Positions 1 through 7,788 of a DNA stretch of 64,000 nt are shown here, one piece after another. The notes under the pieces were generated by a model. It was not told where the DNA came from. It saw only the letters and a list, made by a program, of their open reading frames with translations, and did no database searches. The stretch covers positions 99,788 to 163,787 of the IMG/VR virus record IMGVR_UViG_3300019124_000001. The stretch is one strand, 5' to 3'. A program made the translations under genes and the position numbers. Position 1 is the first letter of the stretch; each line of letters opens with the position of its first letter. The DNA is from a virus.

Positions 1-1
1 T

Positions 2-64
2 GTTTTCGAAGAACTTATGAAAAAGAAATTTCTTGTACCTATTGACGAAGCCGCCAATAGATGA
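2..64 (+). CDS. C-terminal end of an unknown gene (partial)
   Basis: An open frame enters from the left edge and stops with TGA at 62-64, leaving about 20 residues (ending PIDEAANR). The next gene has its own promoter overlapping this 3' end, so this is the last gene of an upstream unit. No function can be assigned from so short a piece. Confidence 0.5.
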   Translation, partial: VFEELMKKKFLVPIDEAANR

Positions 65-70
65 TAGAAT
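42..70 (+). promoter_or_regulatory. Promoter for the first gene
   Basis: TTGACG (42-47), a 17-base spacer ending in TGA, and TAGAAT (65-70) form an extended -10 sigma-A-like promoter. Predicted transcription starts near 77, about three bases before the shared intergenic element at 80-98, which would therefore lie at the very 5' end of the transcript. Confidence 0.6.
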
Positions 71-79
71 AGGGACATA

Positions 80-98
80 ACAAACAACAACTATGTCT
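80..98 (+). repeat. Shared intergenic element, copy 1 (divergent 3' end)
   Basis: Matches the 12-copy element up to CAACTATGT, then diverges to CTGAGG, which runs into the ribosome site (GAGGTGA) of the gene at 112. It lies about 10 bases downstream of a promoter -10 box. Confidence 0.7.
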
Positions 99-111
99 GA
101 GGTGACAGGTA

Positions 112-486
112 ATGACGAAAAGTTGGCTAGGAAGTTTGATTCATCAGCACTCACACTTAGACAATGATGCTCTACGAGCAATGATCGAATATGTCAAAAG
201 ACACGATGATCATTTGCCACAAGTAGACGTTGACTTTGAAATTGCTGATAGGGACGCGATATTATCGGTGACTGAAATGAATTTTCGCCCCATTCGCCTA
301 AGCGACTTCTCCTCCGAGCACGAACTGACGGATCAGGACATTGCTAGAATCAAACACTCTACGAAGATACATTGTGTTTTAGAGCAAATCAAAAACCAAA
401 AACGCATTGTGGCAAACGAAGAGAACATGCTTAAACAACTATACAATAAGCTAGACAAACTTAAGGAAGAGGGGCTACAGTTGTAG
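112..486 (+). CDS. Unknown protein, 124 aa, coiled-coil C-terminus
   Basis: The start ATG follows a GAGGTGA ribosome site at good spacing. No recognisable domain. Roughly residues 80-124 are rich in K, E and L with heptad-like spacing (EQIKNQKRIVANEENMLKQL), suggesting a coiled coil. It is the first gene after a clear promoter and lies upstream of three kinase-like paralogues, each with its own copy of the shared element, so it is probably expressed early. The function is unknown. Confidence 0.75.
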   Translation: MTKSWLGSLIHQHSHLDNDALRAMIEYVKRHDDHLPQVDVDFEIADRDAILSVTEMNFRPIRLSDFSSEHELTDQDIARIKHSTKIHCVLEQIKNQKRIVANEENMLKQLYNKLDKLKEEGLQL

Positions 487-488
487 CC
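473..488 (+). terminator. Weak terminator-like hairpin
   Basis: GGCTAC-AGTT-GTAGCC is a perfect 6-bp stem with a 4-base loop over the stop codon of the first gene, followed by a pyrimidine-rich TTCTAATTCTCTCT. There is no proper U-run, so it may only attenuate or protect RNA ends. Confidence 0.35.
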
Positions 489-502
489 TTCTAATTCTCT
501 CT

Positions 503-523
503 ACAAACAACAACTATGTATGG
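503..523 (+). repeat. Shared intergenic element, copy 2
   Basis: Full match to the core AACAACAACTATGTATGG. Its last bases run into GGTGGTGA, the apparent ribosome site for the TTG start at 535, so element and ribosome site are fused here. Confidence 0.8.
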
Positions 524-534
524 TGGTGAATGAT

Positions 535-1266
535 TTGCGTATCGGTGGACGCGGAATGCGAGTAGTTAACGATATGCCCTTTAATGACATCTTAAAAATC
601 ACGCAGATGGCAGTTAATAGGTTTAAGCATTGCGGATTGCAACGTCTTGGCGGTGGAGAGTATGGCAACGTATACCTCTACATTGATACCAACGGCAAGA
701 AGTATGCGATTAAGGTGTGGAATGATAGGCATATCAATCATGACGCAGACATTGATTTTCTGCTGAAACTTCAGGGTAGCGAATATTTTCCAAAGGTCTA
801 CATGTATAAACGTAAGGGTTTTCTGGTCATGGAATTTTTCGAAGGAAGAACACTGAAAGAGATTTATGATCCCATTAGCAGAGAAATTGCAGATAATACT
901 GGTAAAACTCGAATCAAAAATATTCACAATGGAATCCAACACATCGAAAAGGCATTTCGATTTGCTATGTCGCGTGGACTCTTGCCATTCGACACTCACG
1001 GCAATAACATTGTTGCAACGCCAGATGGCAGACTGAGATTTATAGATGTTGGCTTGTTTGAAGAACTTAAAGTAAAATACAAAATTCTTCGCTGGAAAAA
1101 CTCTGTAAGGCTCAGAAGCAACAAAGACTTCATTCGTCAGGTTAGTCGCGATCTTAATTACTACAACGAATTCAACAAAGCTAAAAGTGCTTTTGAGGAA
1201 GCGAAGAAAGCTATTGTTGAGGAAGCAACGCAAGCTATCATTAAGGAACGACAGAGGATATGTTAA
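535..1266 (+). CDS. Protein kinase-like protein, paralogue 1 (243 aa)
   Basis: A small protein with the eukaryotic-like kinase fold signature. It has a glycine loop GGGEYGNV (residues 39-46), YAIKV with ATP-binding Lys60, a hinge region FLVMEFFEGRTL (96-107), a catalytic loop DTHGNNI with Asp153 and Asn158, and the DFG equivalent FIDVG (Asp171). Catalytic residues look intact, but the loop is the DxHGxN type seen in atypical kinases and aminoglycoside phosphotransferases, not HRDLKPEN. I place the start at TTG 535, after GGTGGTGA; an in-frame ATG at 520 lies inside the repeat with no ribosome site before it. First of three tandem paralogues. The substrate is unknown. Confidence 0.8.
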   Translation: MRIGGRGMRVVNDMPFNDILKITQMAVNRFKHCGLQRLGGGEYGNVYLYIDTNGKKYAIKVWNDRHINHDADIDFLLKLQGSEYFPKVYMYKRKGFLVMEFFEGRTLKEIYDPISREIADNTGKTRIKNIHNGIQHIEKAFRFAMSRGLLPFDTHGNNIVATPDGRLRFIDVGLFEELKVKYKILRWKNSVRLRSNKDFIRQVSRDLNYYNEFNKAKSAFEEAKKAIVEEATQAIIKERQRIC

Positions 1267-1272
1267 CTTTCT

Positions 1273-1293
1273 ACAAACAATAACTATGTATGG
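1273..1293 (+). repeat. Shared intergenic element, copy 3
   Basis: One change from consensus (AACAATAAC for AACAACAAC). It runs into GGCGGTGA, the ribosome site of the second kinase paralogue. Confidence 0.8.
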
Positions 1294-1304
1294 CGGTGAA
1301 CTTA

Positions 1305-2024
1305 ATGAGAATCGGTGGACGCGGAATGAAGGTAGTTAATCATATGCCATTTAAGGATATCTTGAAGATTACACAAATGGCAGTTAGTCGGTTTCGGGAT
1401 TGCGGTCTGACTAGAATTGGAGGTGGGAAGTTCGGAGATGTATATCTGTATATCGACAGCAATAGTCAGAAATATGCAATCAAAGTATGGAAAGTATACT
1501 ACGACAATGAAGATCACGACATCGAAAATTTGCTTCGTCTTCAAGGTAGTAAGTATTTTCCTAAGATTTACATGTACAAGAAGAGAAGTTTTCTCGTAAT
1601 GGAGTATTTTGATGGCAGAACTTTAGCGGAAATTTTCAGCAAACATGATAGAGAGAGGGCTGACAAAATCGGCAAACCTGCAATCAAATACATTCATGAT
1701 GGCAACAAGTCTATCGAAGAAGCATTTAAGTTTGCGGTTTCTCGTGGGCTTGCACCAAACGATACTCACGGCAATAACATTATAGTTACGAAAGAAGGAG
1801 AACTAAAATTTATAGACGTTGGCTTATTCGAGGAACTTAAAGTTAGATACCACAGATGGCACGACTATAATGGCAAGGTGGTTTATAATAACAATAAGGA
1901 TCTCGTTGAAAGCATAAAACGGGACATTACAAACTGCTTCGAGCTTGAATACGCAAAAGGCCAATATCAATCAGCGTTTAATGCATTAGTTGAACAACAA
2001 GCAAAAGAGCTAGCCTCTATTTAA
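1305..2024 (+). CDS. Protein kinase-like protein, paralogue 2 (239 aa)
   Basis: Closely related to its left neighbour over the full length, including the N-terminal RIGGRGM..VVN block. It has the glycine loop GGGKFGDV, Lys60 in YAIKV, catalytic DTHGNNI (Asp153, Asn158) and IDVG. The start is ATG 1305 after GGCGGTGA; this aligns with TTG 535 of paralogue 1 and supports both choices. Residues 190-239 diverge most and could set partner specificity. All catalytic positions are kept, so it is unlikely to be a decaying copy. Candidate roles are modification of host proteins or antagonism of host defence; neither is shown by the sequence. Confidence 0.8.
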   Translation: MRIGGRGMKVVNHMPFKDILKITQMAVSRFRDCGLTRIGGGKFGDVYLYIDSNSQKYAIKVWKVYYDNEDHDIENLLRLQGSKYFPKIYMYKKRSFLVMEYFDGRTLAEIFSKHDRERADKIGKPAIKYIHDGNKSIEEAFKFAVSRGLAPNDTHGNNIIVTKEGELKFIDVGLFEELKVRYHRWHDYNGKVVYNNNKDLVESIKRDITNCFELEYAKGQYQSAFNALVEQQAKELASI

Positions 2025-2028
2025 CTAT

Positions 2029-2048
2029 CAAACAACAACTATGTATGG
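2029..2048 (+). repeat. Shared intergenic element, copy 4
   Basis: Full core match, followed by TAGGTGAT, the ribosome site for the TTG start at 2062. Confidence 0.8.
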
Positions 2049-2061
2049 TAGGTGATAGGCA

Positions 2062-2787
2062 TTGAAACAAGATAAAGGAATGCAGATACTTGGAGACATT
2101 GATCTGATAGATGCTACTATGATCATGAAAATGGCTATCAGTCGATTTTCAGATTGTGATCTTAAATGTATTGGAGAAGGTGTCTATGGTCGCGTTCTGC
2201 TTTATGTGGGACGAGAGGGTCGGAAGTATGCCATAAAGGTATTCAAGAGCAACTATTCGATGCTCGATATGGATGACATAGACAAACTCTTGGCTTTGCA
2301 AGGTTGTGAACACTACCCAAAAGTATTTATGTATCAACGCGGATCGTTTATGGTGACTGAATTTATTGATGGTCGCACTCTTTATGAAATTCACTGCATT
2401 CAAGAGCGCTCTTTTGCAAACAGACTTCGCAAACCAATCATAGACAAAATGGAAAATCCTATTGAACAATACAAAAATGCATACAAATATGCTTTATCTC
2501 GTGGATTCGCACCTTATGATACGCATGGTGATAACATTATGGTAACTCCGCATGGTAGACTTGTAATCGTTGATGTTGGCTGTTTTGCTAAGTTTCACCG
2601 TAAACTAATTATCCCAATGTGGGCTTCTGAAAACAAGAAGAAGTTTTCTCAATCGGAACTTCTTCAAGCTCTGAAAGCTGATAAAGGAAATTTTTGGGGA
2701 TACCACAATGGTGTGGAAGCCATCAAAGAGTGCGAGATTCATTTAAAAACACACAAAACAAATGGACAGGAGTTGCAACCAGCATGA
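2062..2787 (+). CDS. Protein kinase-like protein, paralogue 3 (241 aa)
   Basis: More diverged member of the tandem set. It has a glycine loop GEGVYGRV, Lys59 in YAIKV, catalytic DTHGDNI (Asp153, Asn158) and the DFG equivalent VDVG. The N-terminal RIGGRGM block of the other two is absent. The start is TTG 2062, placed by AGGTGAT. Its stop overlaps the next start (ATGA), so the following gene is probably translationally coupled. Conserved catalytic spacing across three diverged copies suggests selection for kinase or phosphotransferase activity. Confidence 0.78.
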   Translation: MKQDKGMQILGDIDLIDATMIMKMAISRFSDCDLKCIGEGVYGRVLLYVGREGRKYAIKVFKSNYSMLDMDDIDKLLALQGCEHYPKVFMYQRGSFMVTEFIDGRTLYEIHCIQERSFANRLRKPIIDKMENPIEQYKNAYKYALSRGFAPYDTHGDNIMVTPHGRLVIVDVGCFAKFHRKLIIPMWASENKKKFSQSELLQALKADKGNFWGYHNGVEAIKECEIHLKTHKTNGQELQPA

Positions 2788-3080
2788 TCGTAAACTTTGA
2801 AAACATCTCCGCAGAAAAGAAAAAGGTATACGCAGAAGATATCGTTCTCTTTGCAGAAGAAGTATTTGGAATGGATGGACGTGTCATGACCATCTCTGAA
2901 GGACATACCATTCAGCGAGTCAAACTACAGACATGGGAACGTGTTCGACTTCGTAATTACCAAGAGTACACAACCACCGCAACATCGTACCATGCGTATG
3001 TTCGACCAACAAATATCGAAAATGACTATCTCCGCGAAGTTTACGAAGCGCACCAAAGTCTGCTGAAAGAGGTGACTTAA
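2784..3080 (+). CDS. Unknown protein, 98 aa
   Basis: ATG 2784 overlaps the stop of the third kinase-like gene by four bases and follows AGGAG, giving translational coupling. The product (MIVNFENISAEKKKVYAED...) is soluble and mixed in charge, with no motif I recognise. Longer upstream readings of this frame run antisense to good sense inside the kinase gene and have no ribosome site. Confidence 0.7.
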   Translation: MIVNFENISAEKKKVYAEDIVLFAEEVFGMDGRVMTISEGHTIQRVKLQTWERVRLRNYQEYTTTATSYHAYVRPTNIENDYLREVYEAHQSLLKEVT

Positions 3081-3190
3081 TGCAAAATAATAAGGAGTTG
3101 TTGGCTAATGCTATGGAAGCAATAGCAAAAATTGACCTTGATCAAGAAAGTTCTGCATTCGAATGTCATCTGAAACTTGCCCTAGAATAA
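3080..3190 (+). CDS. Unknown small protein, 36 aa
   Basis: ATG overlaps the previous stop (TAATG) and follows AGAGGTGA at 4-5 bases. The product is a short acidic helical peptide (MQNNKELLANAMEAIAK...). It is included because the ribosome site and overlap geometry match its neighbours. Function unknown. Confidence 0.55.
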   Translation: MQNNKELLANAMEAIAKIDLDQESSAFECHLKLALE

Positions 3191-3282
3191 TTGGAAGATT
3201 GTTACAGATGGGCTAATGAAGGTTAGATGAAAATGCACTTGTTTAATAAAATATCGGTTTGATAGACAGAAGGGGGACAAGT

Positions 3283-3489
3283 ATGTATACCGATTGGGAG
3301 CTTGAAAACACCGTAAAAACGATGGAAAGTAACTTTATTGACAGAGGTTGTGTCAATATCGTCAATCTCGATGAAGCAAAGAAGTTTTCCACTTATCTCA
3401 AAATCAAAGGTTATCAAGTAGAGATCAAAGACAGCAACCTTTATTTTCCTGTTGCTAGAAGCTACGATGTAATCAAAGTAGACCGATAA
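3283..3489 (+). CDS. Unknown protein, 68 aa
   Basis: ATG 3283 follows AGGGGGA. An in-frame TTG at 3259 lacks a ribosome site. The product (MYTDWELENTVKTMESNFID...) is predicted alpha/beta with a strand-rich C-terminal half. No family recognised. The region 3191-3282 before it carries no gene. Confidence 0.7.
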   Translation: MYTDWELENTVKTMESNFIDRGCVNIVNLDEAKKFSTYLKIKGYQVEIKDSNLYFPVARSYDVIKVDR

Positions 3490-3504
3490 AACGAAAATTT
3501 CATC
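3485..3504 (+). promoter_or_regulatory. Leader hairpin, family GATRAAA..TTTYATC, copy a
   Basis: GATAAAA...TTTCATC can form a short stem with an A.C mismatch at the fourth pair, followed at once by TAAAGGAGGTGA, the ribosome site of the gene at 3523. The same arrangement recurs at 3955, 4289 and 20916, and on the minus strand at 54044. Confidence 0.45.
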
Positions 3505-3522
3505 TAAAGGAGGTGAGCTACA

Positions 3523-3606
3523 GTGAAAAAACGAAGAACCAATCCGCTTGCTTTGGGTCTTGGAGTTTTTGTTGGCTTTGTAGTTTATCACATCTTGACA
3601 AAATAG
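3523..3606 (+). CDS. Tiny single-pass membrane protein, 27 aa
   Basis: GTG start after a near-perfect AAAGGAGGTGA ribosome site. The product begins MKKRRTNP and continues with a hydrophobic segment (LALGLGVFVGFVVYHIL), so it is a short N-in transmembrane peptide. Function unknown. The strong ribosome site and tight packing argue that it is real despite its size. Confidence 0.65.
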   Translation: MKKRRTNPLALGLGVFVGFVVYHILTK

Positions 3607-3618
3607 GGAGTGTTCGCA

Positions 3619-3957
3619 ATGTCCTTGCGAATTTTGGATGGCATTATTGCAGAAAAGGTACACGGATGGGAGTGGCACCAAGTCACTGAGAACCGAAAAA
3701 TCTTAGTGCCACCGATTAACGATCATCGTAGCACTTGGGCGGCAATGTGGGACGAGAATGGTTTTCCGCATTGGTTGCCAGAATATCGACATGAAGCAAT
3801 TGGGATTCGATTCGACTCGACATATGAATCTGGTCGGGTGACTGGATTTGACGAAGATGGAGACATTTTCGTTGAGATTTTCTTAAAATCGACTGGTCAG
3901 ACCTATACTGAGCTTTGGTTTAAGGAATCTTTGCTCAATAGAGAACTACTAAGGTAG
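3619..3957 (+). CDS. Phage ABA-sandwich-like protein, 112 aa
   Basis: Begins MSLRILDGIIAEKVHGWEWH with a PPINDH segment and W-rich middle. This pattern (LD.LIAEKVMGW...VPP) is typical of the phage ABA-sandwich family of small accessory proteins of unknown function. The start is ATG 3619 after AGGGAG; an in-frame GTG at 3610 lies inside that site. Assignment is by pattern only. Confidence 0.65.
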   Translation: MSLRILDGIIAEKVHGWEWHQVTENRKILVPPINDHRSTWAAMWDENGFPHWLPEYRHEAIGIRFDSTYESGRVTGFDEDGDIFVEIFLKSTGQTYTELWFKESLLNRELLR

Positions 3958-3978
3958 ACAAAACTTAGTTTTCATCTA
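3955..3978 (+). promoter_or_regulatory. Leader hairpin, family GATRAAA..TTTYATC, copy b
   Basis: TAGACAAAAC-TTAG-TTTTCATCTA forms an imperfect stem over the stop codon of the previous gene and leads directly into AAAGGGGAG, the ribosome site for the gene at 3994. Confidence 0.4.
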
Positions 3979-3993
3979 AAGGGGAGTACAAAA

Positions 3994-4293
3994 ATGTACA
4001 AAATTGGTGATGCAGTAATGATTTCGAGGAACTTGGCAGAACGTTATAATATCAATCATGAACATAGGAATGGAATTGTAACAAGTGTAGAGGGTTATAT
4101 GCTAAAGATTTCAAATCCATTATGGAAAAATCAAGAAGGTTGTTTGATTGGTAGTTTCAATGAATCAGATTTCGATGTCATTAACTCCCATAGTGTTATT
4201 ATAGGCAAAGATATACTTGATCATCTTCTTAATTTGCCTATTGTTGAAATTTCCGCTAAATTATCGAACGGAAAGCAGATTGAAATTCGATAA
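3994..4293 (+). CDS. Unknown protein, 99 aa, possible SH3/KOW-like barrel
   Basis: ATG after AAAGGGGAG. The N-terminal region (YKIGDAVMISRNL...HRNGIVTSVEGYMLKI) reads like a small beta-barrel that starts with a G-D-V turn, as in KOW or SH3-like domains. The C-terminal third ends in a predicted helix and strand. No family can be named with confidence. Confidence 0.65.
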   Translation: MYKIGDAVMISRNLAERYNINHEHRNGIVTSVEGYMLKISNPLWKNQEGCLIGSFNESDFDVINSHSVIIGKDILDHLLNLPIVEISAKLSNGKQIEIR

Positions 4294-4308
4294 AACTACG
4301 ATTTCATC
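4289..4308 (+). promoter_or_regulatory. Leader hairpin, family GATRAAA..TTTYATC, copy c
   Basis: GATAAAA...TTTCATC again, with the A.C mismatch at the fourth pair, leading into TAAGGAGGA, the ribosome site for the TTG start at 4325. Confidence 0.45.
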
Positions 4309-4324
4309 TAAGGAGGAACAACCA

Positions 4325-4504
4325 TTGGAGATGTTGACAGATGTAATGGGAATTGCAAATACTGCACTTGGTTTCTACGTGTTTGGCAAGCTGTCTGAGC
4401 GTAAAAGAACTAAGCATGTTAAATTGTACCCCTTGTTGGTGGTCTGTGTGATTGGTACTATTGTTCTTGATTTTCTGCATTTCGTTATTAAAGTAGATTT
4501 CTAA
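4325..4504 (+). CDS. Small membrane protein, 59 aa
   Basis: TTG 4325 lies 7-8 bases after AAGGAGGA; an ATG at 4331 is the alternative. The product has a first hydrophobic stretch (GIANTALGFYVFG), a basic loop (KLSERKRTKHVK) and a second strong transmembrane stretch (LYPLLVVCVIGTIVLDFLHF). A two-pass inner-membrane protein is likely. Function unknown. Confidence 0.65.
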   Translation: MEMLTDVMGIANTALGFYVFGKLSERKRTKHVKLYPLLVVCVIGTIVLDFLHFVIKVDF

Positions 4505-4522
4505 ACCAAGGAGCATACAATA

Positions 4523-5584
4523 ATGTCAAATACCGCCAATTCCGTGCTGTTCGAAGATTATAATGCAAAACTCGAAAAGTTTGAAGTGTACAACTCGGAT
4601 GGAATCTCTGTACTTGGTTTCTATCCAATTAAAACGATTCTTGCAGAAGACCTTGGCAATGCGCTCCGCAAATACGTTATCGAGTCTGGTTTCAAGTATT
4701 GGAAATCGTATCGCAATGAGTTTGGGAAAAACATTCTCGTAGGGCTTCGAAAGGGCAATAGACGCCATCATAAGAACAATCAGGTGTTCGTTTACATATC
4801 GAAGGTAGACGATGCATTTGACTTTATTGTTGAAGACGCTCGTACACGTACACTGATGGCAGAAATTAGAGCAAGCAACATTCAAAGTGCGGCAATAGAA
4901 TTCGCAAAAATTGCCAAAAAGGATGTAGTAAAATTCCATTCCAAGAACACCTTGGCAACAATCTACGAGATTGGAGGAGAGCTTTACCTATTCCGCATTA
5001 AACCATTCATGAACGATGAAGGACAGAATAAACCGCAGAATCAAGCACCGATGGAGGAAATTTATTGGGGCGAAAGCCAAATTGATGGATCATGTTCAGA
5101 AATCATTGAAGGGATTATTGATGCGGCTGACAAGGCTGGTATTCTAGAAGACATTCCCGTTGAAGATGGAATGTTCAAACTTCATGCGACAGTAAATACC
5201 TCTATCTACCAAGAACTACAAGACGTTGTTCTTAAAGTTCAGTCAGGACAAAAGATTCGTTCTTCTCGAACCGAACGCGAACTTCTGCTTGGAGAAGATG
5301 GTGACTTCAGAGAGGTATTGCATTTCTCAAAATCGCAAATTCGACCGTACAATCTTTATACTAATCGAGTTAATTTCTCTGCATCGTTGTTTGAAGAAAA
5401 ATGGACAATCGTTTCTCAACCATGCAGTTTCGTAGATGCTATGCGTCATATGCAAGCTGGATGCACGATCTACTGTATCAATGATGGTTTGATGTATAAA
5501 GCCGAAACGTCAATCGGAATGTCTCTTAACGCATTTGCTTCCGCTAAGTGGTTCTATGAACCAGTAGAACTTCCGTTCGAATAA
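4523..5584 (+). CDS. Unknown protein, 353 aa
   Basis: ATG 4523 follows AAGGAGCATACAATA. It is the largest unknown gene of the first 6 kb, with no signal peptide, transmembrane segment or catalytic motif that I recognise. It looks like a soluble alpha/beta protein with an acidic middle (GSCSEIIEGIIDAADKAGIL) and a C-terminal part resembling small phage domains that report expected values (GCTIYCINDGLMYKAE). It sits within a run of small accessory genes. Function not assigned. Confidence 0.75.
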   Translation: MSNTANSVLFEDYNAKLEKFEVYNSDGISVLGFYPIKTILAEDLGNALRKYVIESGFKYWKSYRNEFGKNILVGLRKGNRRHHKNNQVFVYISKVDDAFDFIVEDARTRTLMAEIRASNIQSAAIEFAKIAKKDVVKFHSKNTLATIYEIGGELYLFRIKPFMNDEGQNKPQNQAPMEEIYWGESQIDGSCSEIIEGIIDAADKAGILEDIPVEDGMFKLHATVNTSIYQELQDVVLKVQSGQKIRSSRTERELLLGEDGDFREVLHFSKSQIRPYNLYTNRVNFSASLFEEKWTIVSQPCSFVDAMRHMQAGCTIYCINDGLMYKAETSIGMSLNAFASAKWFYEPVELPFE

Positions 5585-5608
5585 GATGGATCAAGAAAGG
5601 AAATTATC

Positions 5609-5794
5609 ATGAACAACCAAGATGATCCAATCTTTGACAAATTAAGTCGTATTCAGAAATATATTGTCGAGCGATTCAATGGTGTTCATGTAGACATATA
5701 TTATTCTGAAGGTCATCAAGGCGCATTGGTGGTTCAAGCAGGAAAGCCACTTATTTTGCAGAACGTAATTCATGTAGTCAAAGTGCGAATTTAG
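5609..5794 (+). CDS. Unknown protein, 61 aa
   Basis: ATG after AAGAAAGGAAA. A short soluble protein (MNNQDDPIFDKLSRIQKYIV...) with a C-terminal beta-strand-rich half. No family recognised. It is tightly spaced between the 353-aa gene and the next small gene, in one transcription unit. Confidence 0.65.
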   Translation: MNNQDDPIFDKLSRIQKYIVERFNGVHVDIYYSEGHQGALVVQAGKPLILQNVIHVVKVRI

Positions 5795-5807
5795 GGAGGA
5801 TACCAAG

Positions 5808-5999
5808 ATGAAAATTCAAGTTGTTGGCTTGCGCTTTAATAGTGCTGATGAATGCGCTACTGCTCTTTTTGAGGCGCATTTGAAAATTGGATTTATTAAG
5901 GGCGAAATTGAACTGCCTTCCGAATTAAGGTATTGCGGAAATCAAACTGTGATATCCGAATATATTAAACGTGCCCTTAAATCAGAATTAATTTACTGA
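5808..5999 (+). CDS. Unknown protein, 63 aa
   Basis: ATG after TAGGGAGGATACCAAG. Small alpha/beta protein (MKIQVVGLRFNSADECATAL...). No motif recognised. It lies 16 bases upstream of the RecJ-like gene and probably belongs to its operon. Confidence 0.65.
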   Translation: MKIQVVGLRFNSADECATALFEAHLKIGFIKGEIELPSELRYCGNQTVISEYIKRALKSELIY

Positions 6000-6015
6000 A
6001 AGGTAGTTGAAAATT

Positions 6016-7704
6016 ATGGCTTGGAAGAAACGTTCTCCGCAAATCGCATATTTAGAATCTGACCATGTTATCACAAAACTTGCCAAGATTAGAGGTATCA
6101 AGTCTACAGAGCTTGACAGATACATGAACCCAACATCGAAAGAACTTCATTCGCCATTCCTAATGAAGAATATTGAAATTGCTTCCGAAAGAATTGTAGA
6201 GGCTATTCGCAAAAATCAACGTATCGCAATCAGCAATGATTGTGATACGGATGGTGTTTGCGGAATGGCTCAGTTTGTCAGATACCTTCGTGATTGTGAA
6301 CATAAAAATTATTACGTAACACATAATGAACGTTCACGAGGTCACGGTGTGCATAATCAGCTTGACAAAATCGAAAATGGCACCGAACTTTTGGTCATTA
6401 TTGACTCATCATCGACAGAAGATTCTAAGGATGCTATTTTTTCGATAATTTCTCGTGGTATTGACGTAATCATTCTTGATCACCATGATGTTGAAGTAGA
6501 TTATCACGATTTGATTCCAAGAGTAATCATGGTTAACCCACAACAAATTGATTGCTTTTATCCAAACAAGCATATCTCCGGTTCTACCGTTGTCTACAAA
6601 ACATTACAAATGGTAGACGACATTATTGGTATGGGAACTGTTGACGATTACCTTGATCTTGTTGCGGTTGGCATGTATGCAGACGTTATGCGTGTAGATG
6701 TGCTTGAAAACCGATATTTGATCATGCAGGGAATGAAAAATATTCGAAATATTGGCTTAATGTCTATTCTGAAAGTGAATGACAAATTAAAGGAACCAGT
6801 CACGTCTCAAACCATTGGATTCACTTTGGCTCCTTCTATCAACGGAACCATGCGATTAGATAAGATCGAGTACGTAATAAAACTCCTCTTGGAAGATGAC
6901 GCATTAGTAGCGTACAATATTGCCAAAGACATTAAAAAATTCAACGATCAACGAAAGGCAGAGCAAAAGGAGATTGTCGAACGTTATCTGTCTCATTATG
7001 TTAACCCTGATAACAAGGTTGTCGTAGTCATTGACAAAGATGCTTCCAAAGGTTATAACGGCTTGGTGGCGACAACTTTGGCTGAAAAGTTTAAGCGTCC
7101 TGCTATCGTTATGCATGTCAATCAAGATGGCGAATGCGCTGGTTCTTTCCGTGCTTACGGAGACTTTAAAATGAAAAAGTTTCTCGTAAGTAATTTTAAA
7201 TTTGGGAAATATGCCAACACGATCAAATACGCTGTTGGTCACGAACAAGCTGGCGGTATTGGTGTACATGTATCCAATCTTAACGCACTCGTTAGTGGCA
7301 TGAATGCTGAACTTGCGAATGTTCATTTTGACACTGATTTAGAGTATGATCTTGAAATTGCGGCTGACGATCTTACTACGTCATTCATCCAACAAGTAGA
7401 AAAGTTTAACTTCTTGACAGGCAAGGGGTTTCCTACAGCCACATTCAAAGTGACAGGTTGTACCGTTTTGAAGCGTGACGTACTAGGCAAAGAACGGAAG
7501 GACACCGTAAAGATCACGTGCGATAACAATCTTGCTTTAATGAAGTTTCGAACTGACTCAGATTGGGGATTAGACATCATTGATGAAGATGCTTGGGTTA
7601 ATACTGTAGATGTAATCGGGCAGTTAAATGTTAATGTTTTTGTAACCCGATCTGGTCGGCGTGTAACCAATCAGGTTTTTGTTGAGGACTACAAAAAAGT
7701 TTGA
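6016..7704 (+). CDS. RecJ-like single-strand DNA exonuclease (DHH/DHHA1), 562 aa
   Basis: Metal-dependent 5'-3' exonuclease of the DHH superfamily, acting in phage DNA replication or recombination. The N-terminal catalytic motifs are NDCDTDGV (motif I), VIIDSSST (II), LDHHDV (III, the DHH signature) and GMYADVM (IV). The DHHA1 part carries GSFRAYG and AVGHEQAGGIGVH, the substrate-binding GGH-type motif. The length matches RecJ. SPbeta-type phages encode a RecJ-like exonuclease near their polymerase; here the polymerase is 20 kb downstream. ATG 6016 is preferred to TTG 6007, which abuts the ribosome site GAAAGGTAG. Confidence 0.92.
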   Translation: MAWKKRSPQIAYLESDHVITKLAKIRGIKSTELDRYMNPTSKELHSPFLMKNIEIASERIVEAIRKNQRIAISNDCDTDGVCGMAQFVRYLRDCEHKNYYVTHNERSRGHGVHNQLDKIENGTELLVIIDSSSTEDSKDAIFSIISRGIDVIILDHHDVEVDYHDLIPRVIMVNPQQIDCFYPNKHISGSTVVYKTLQMVDDIIGMGTVDDYLDLVAVGMYADVMRVDVLENRYLIMQGMKNIRNIGLMSILKVNDKLKEPVTSQTIGFTLAPSINGTMRLDKIEYVIKLLLEDDALVAYNIAKDIKKFNDQRKAEQKEIVERYLSHYVNPDNKVVVVIDKDASKGYNGLVATTLAEKFKRPAIVMHVNQDGECAGSFRAYGDFKMKKFLVSNFKFGKYANTIKYAVGHEQAGGIGVHVSNLNALVSGMNAELANVHFDTDLEYDLEIAADDLTTSFIQQVEKFNFLTGKGFPTATFKVTGCTVLKRDVLGKERKDTVKITCDNNLALMKFRTDSDWGLDIIDEDAWVNTVDVIGQLNVNVFVTRSGRRVTNQVFVEDYKKV

Positions 7705-7712
7705 TAGAGTAG

Positions 7713-7742
7713 TTGACAAACAACAACTATGTATGGTACTAT
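7713..7742 (+). promoter_or_regulatory. Promoter built on the shared element (copy 5)
   Basis: TTGACA (7713-7718), an 18-base spacer AACAACAACTATGTATGG and TACTAT (7737-7742) with an extended TGG. The shared element supplies the end of the -35 box and the whole spacer. The gene at 7789 has a separate ribosome site further down, so this copy is a DNA-level element. Confidence 0.7.
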
Positions 7743-7788
7743 AAAAATGTGAGTTACGACAAATACGAACGAGAGGGGAACATTTAAG

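Noticed and set aside
520-534. ATG 520 (and the matching ATG 1290, 10559, 25701) as starts
   Set aside because: These ATGs are part of the shared element itself and have no ribosome site; the downstream TTG/ATG starts align with homologous N-termini and follow GGTGGTGA.
592-1233. 213-residue minus-strand open frame
   Set aside because: Antisense shadow of the first kinase-like gene; no ribosome site, and the plus strand carries clear kinase motifs.
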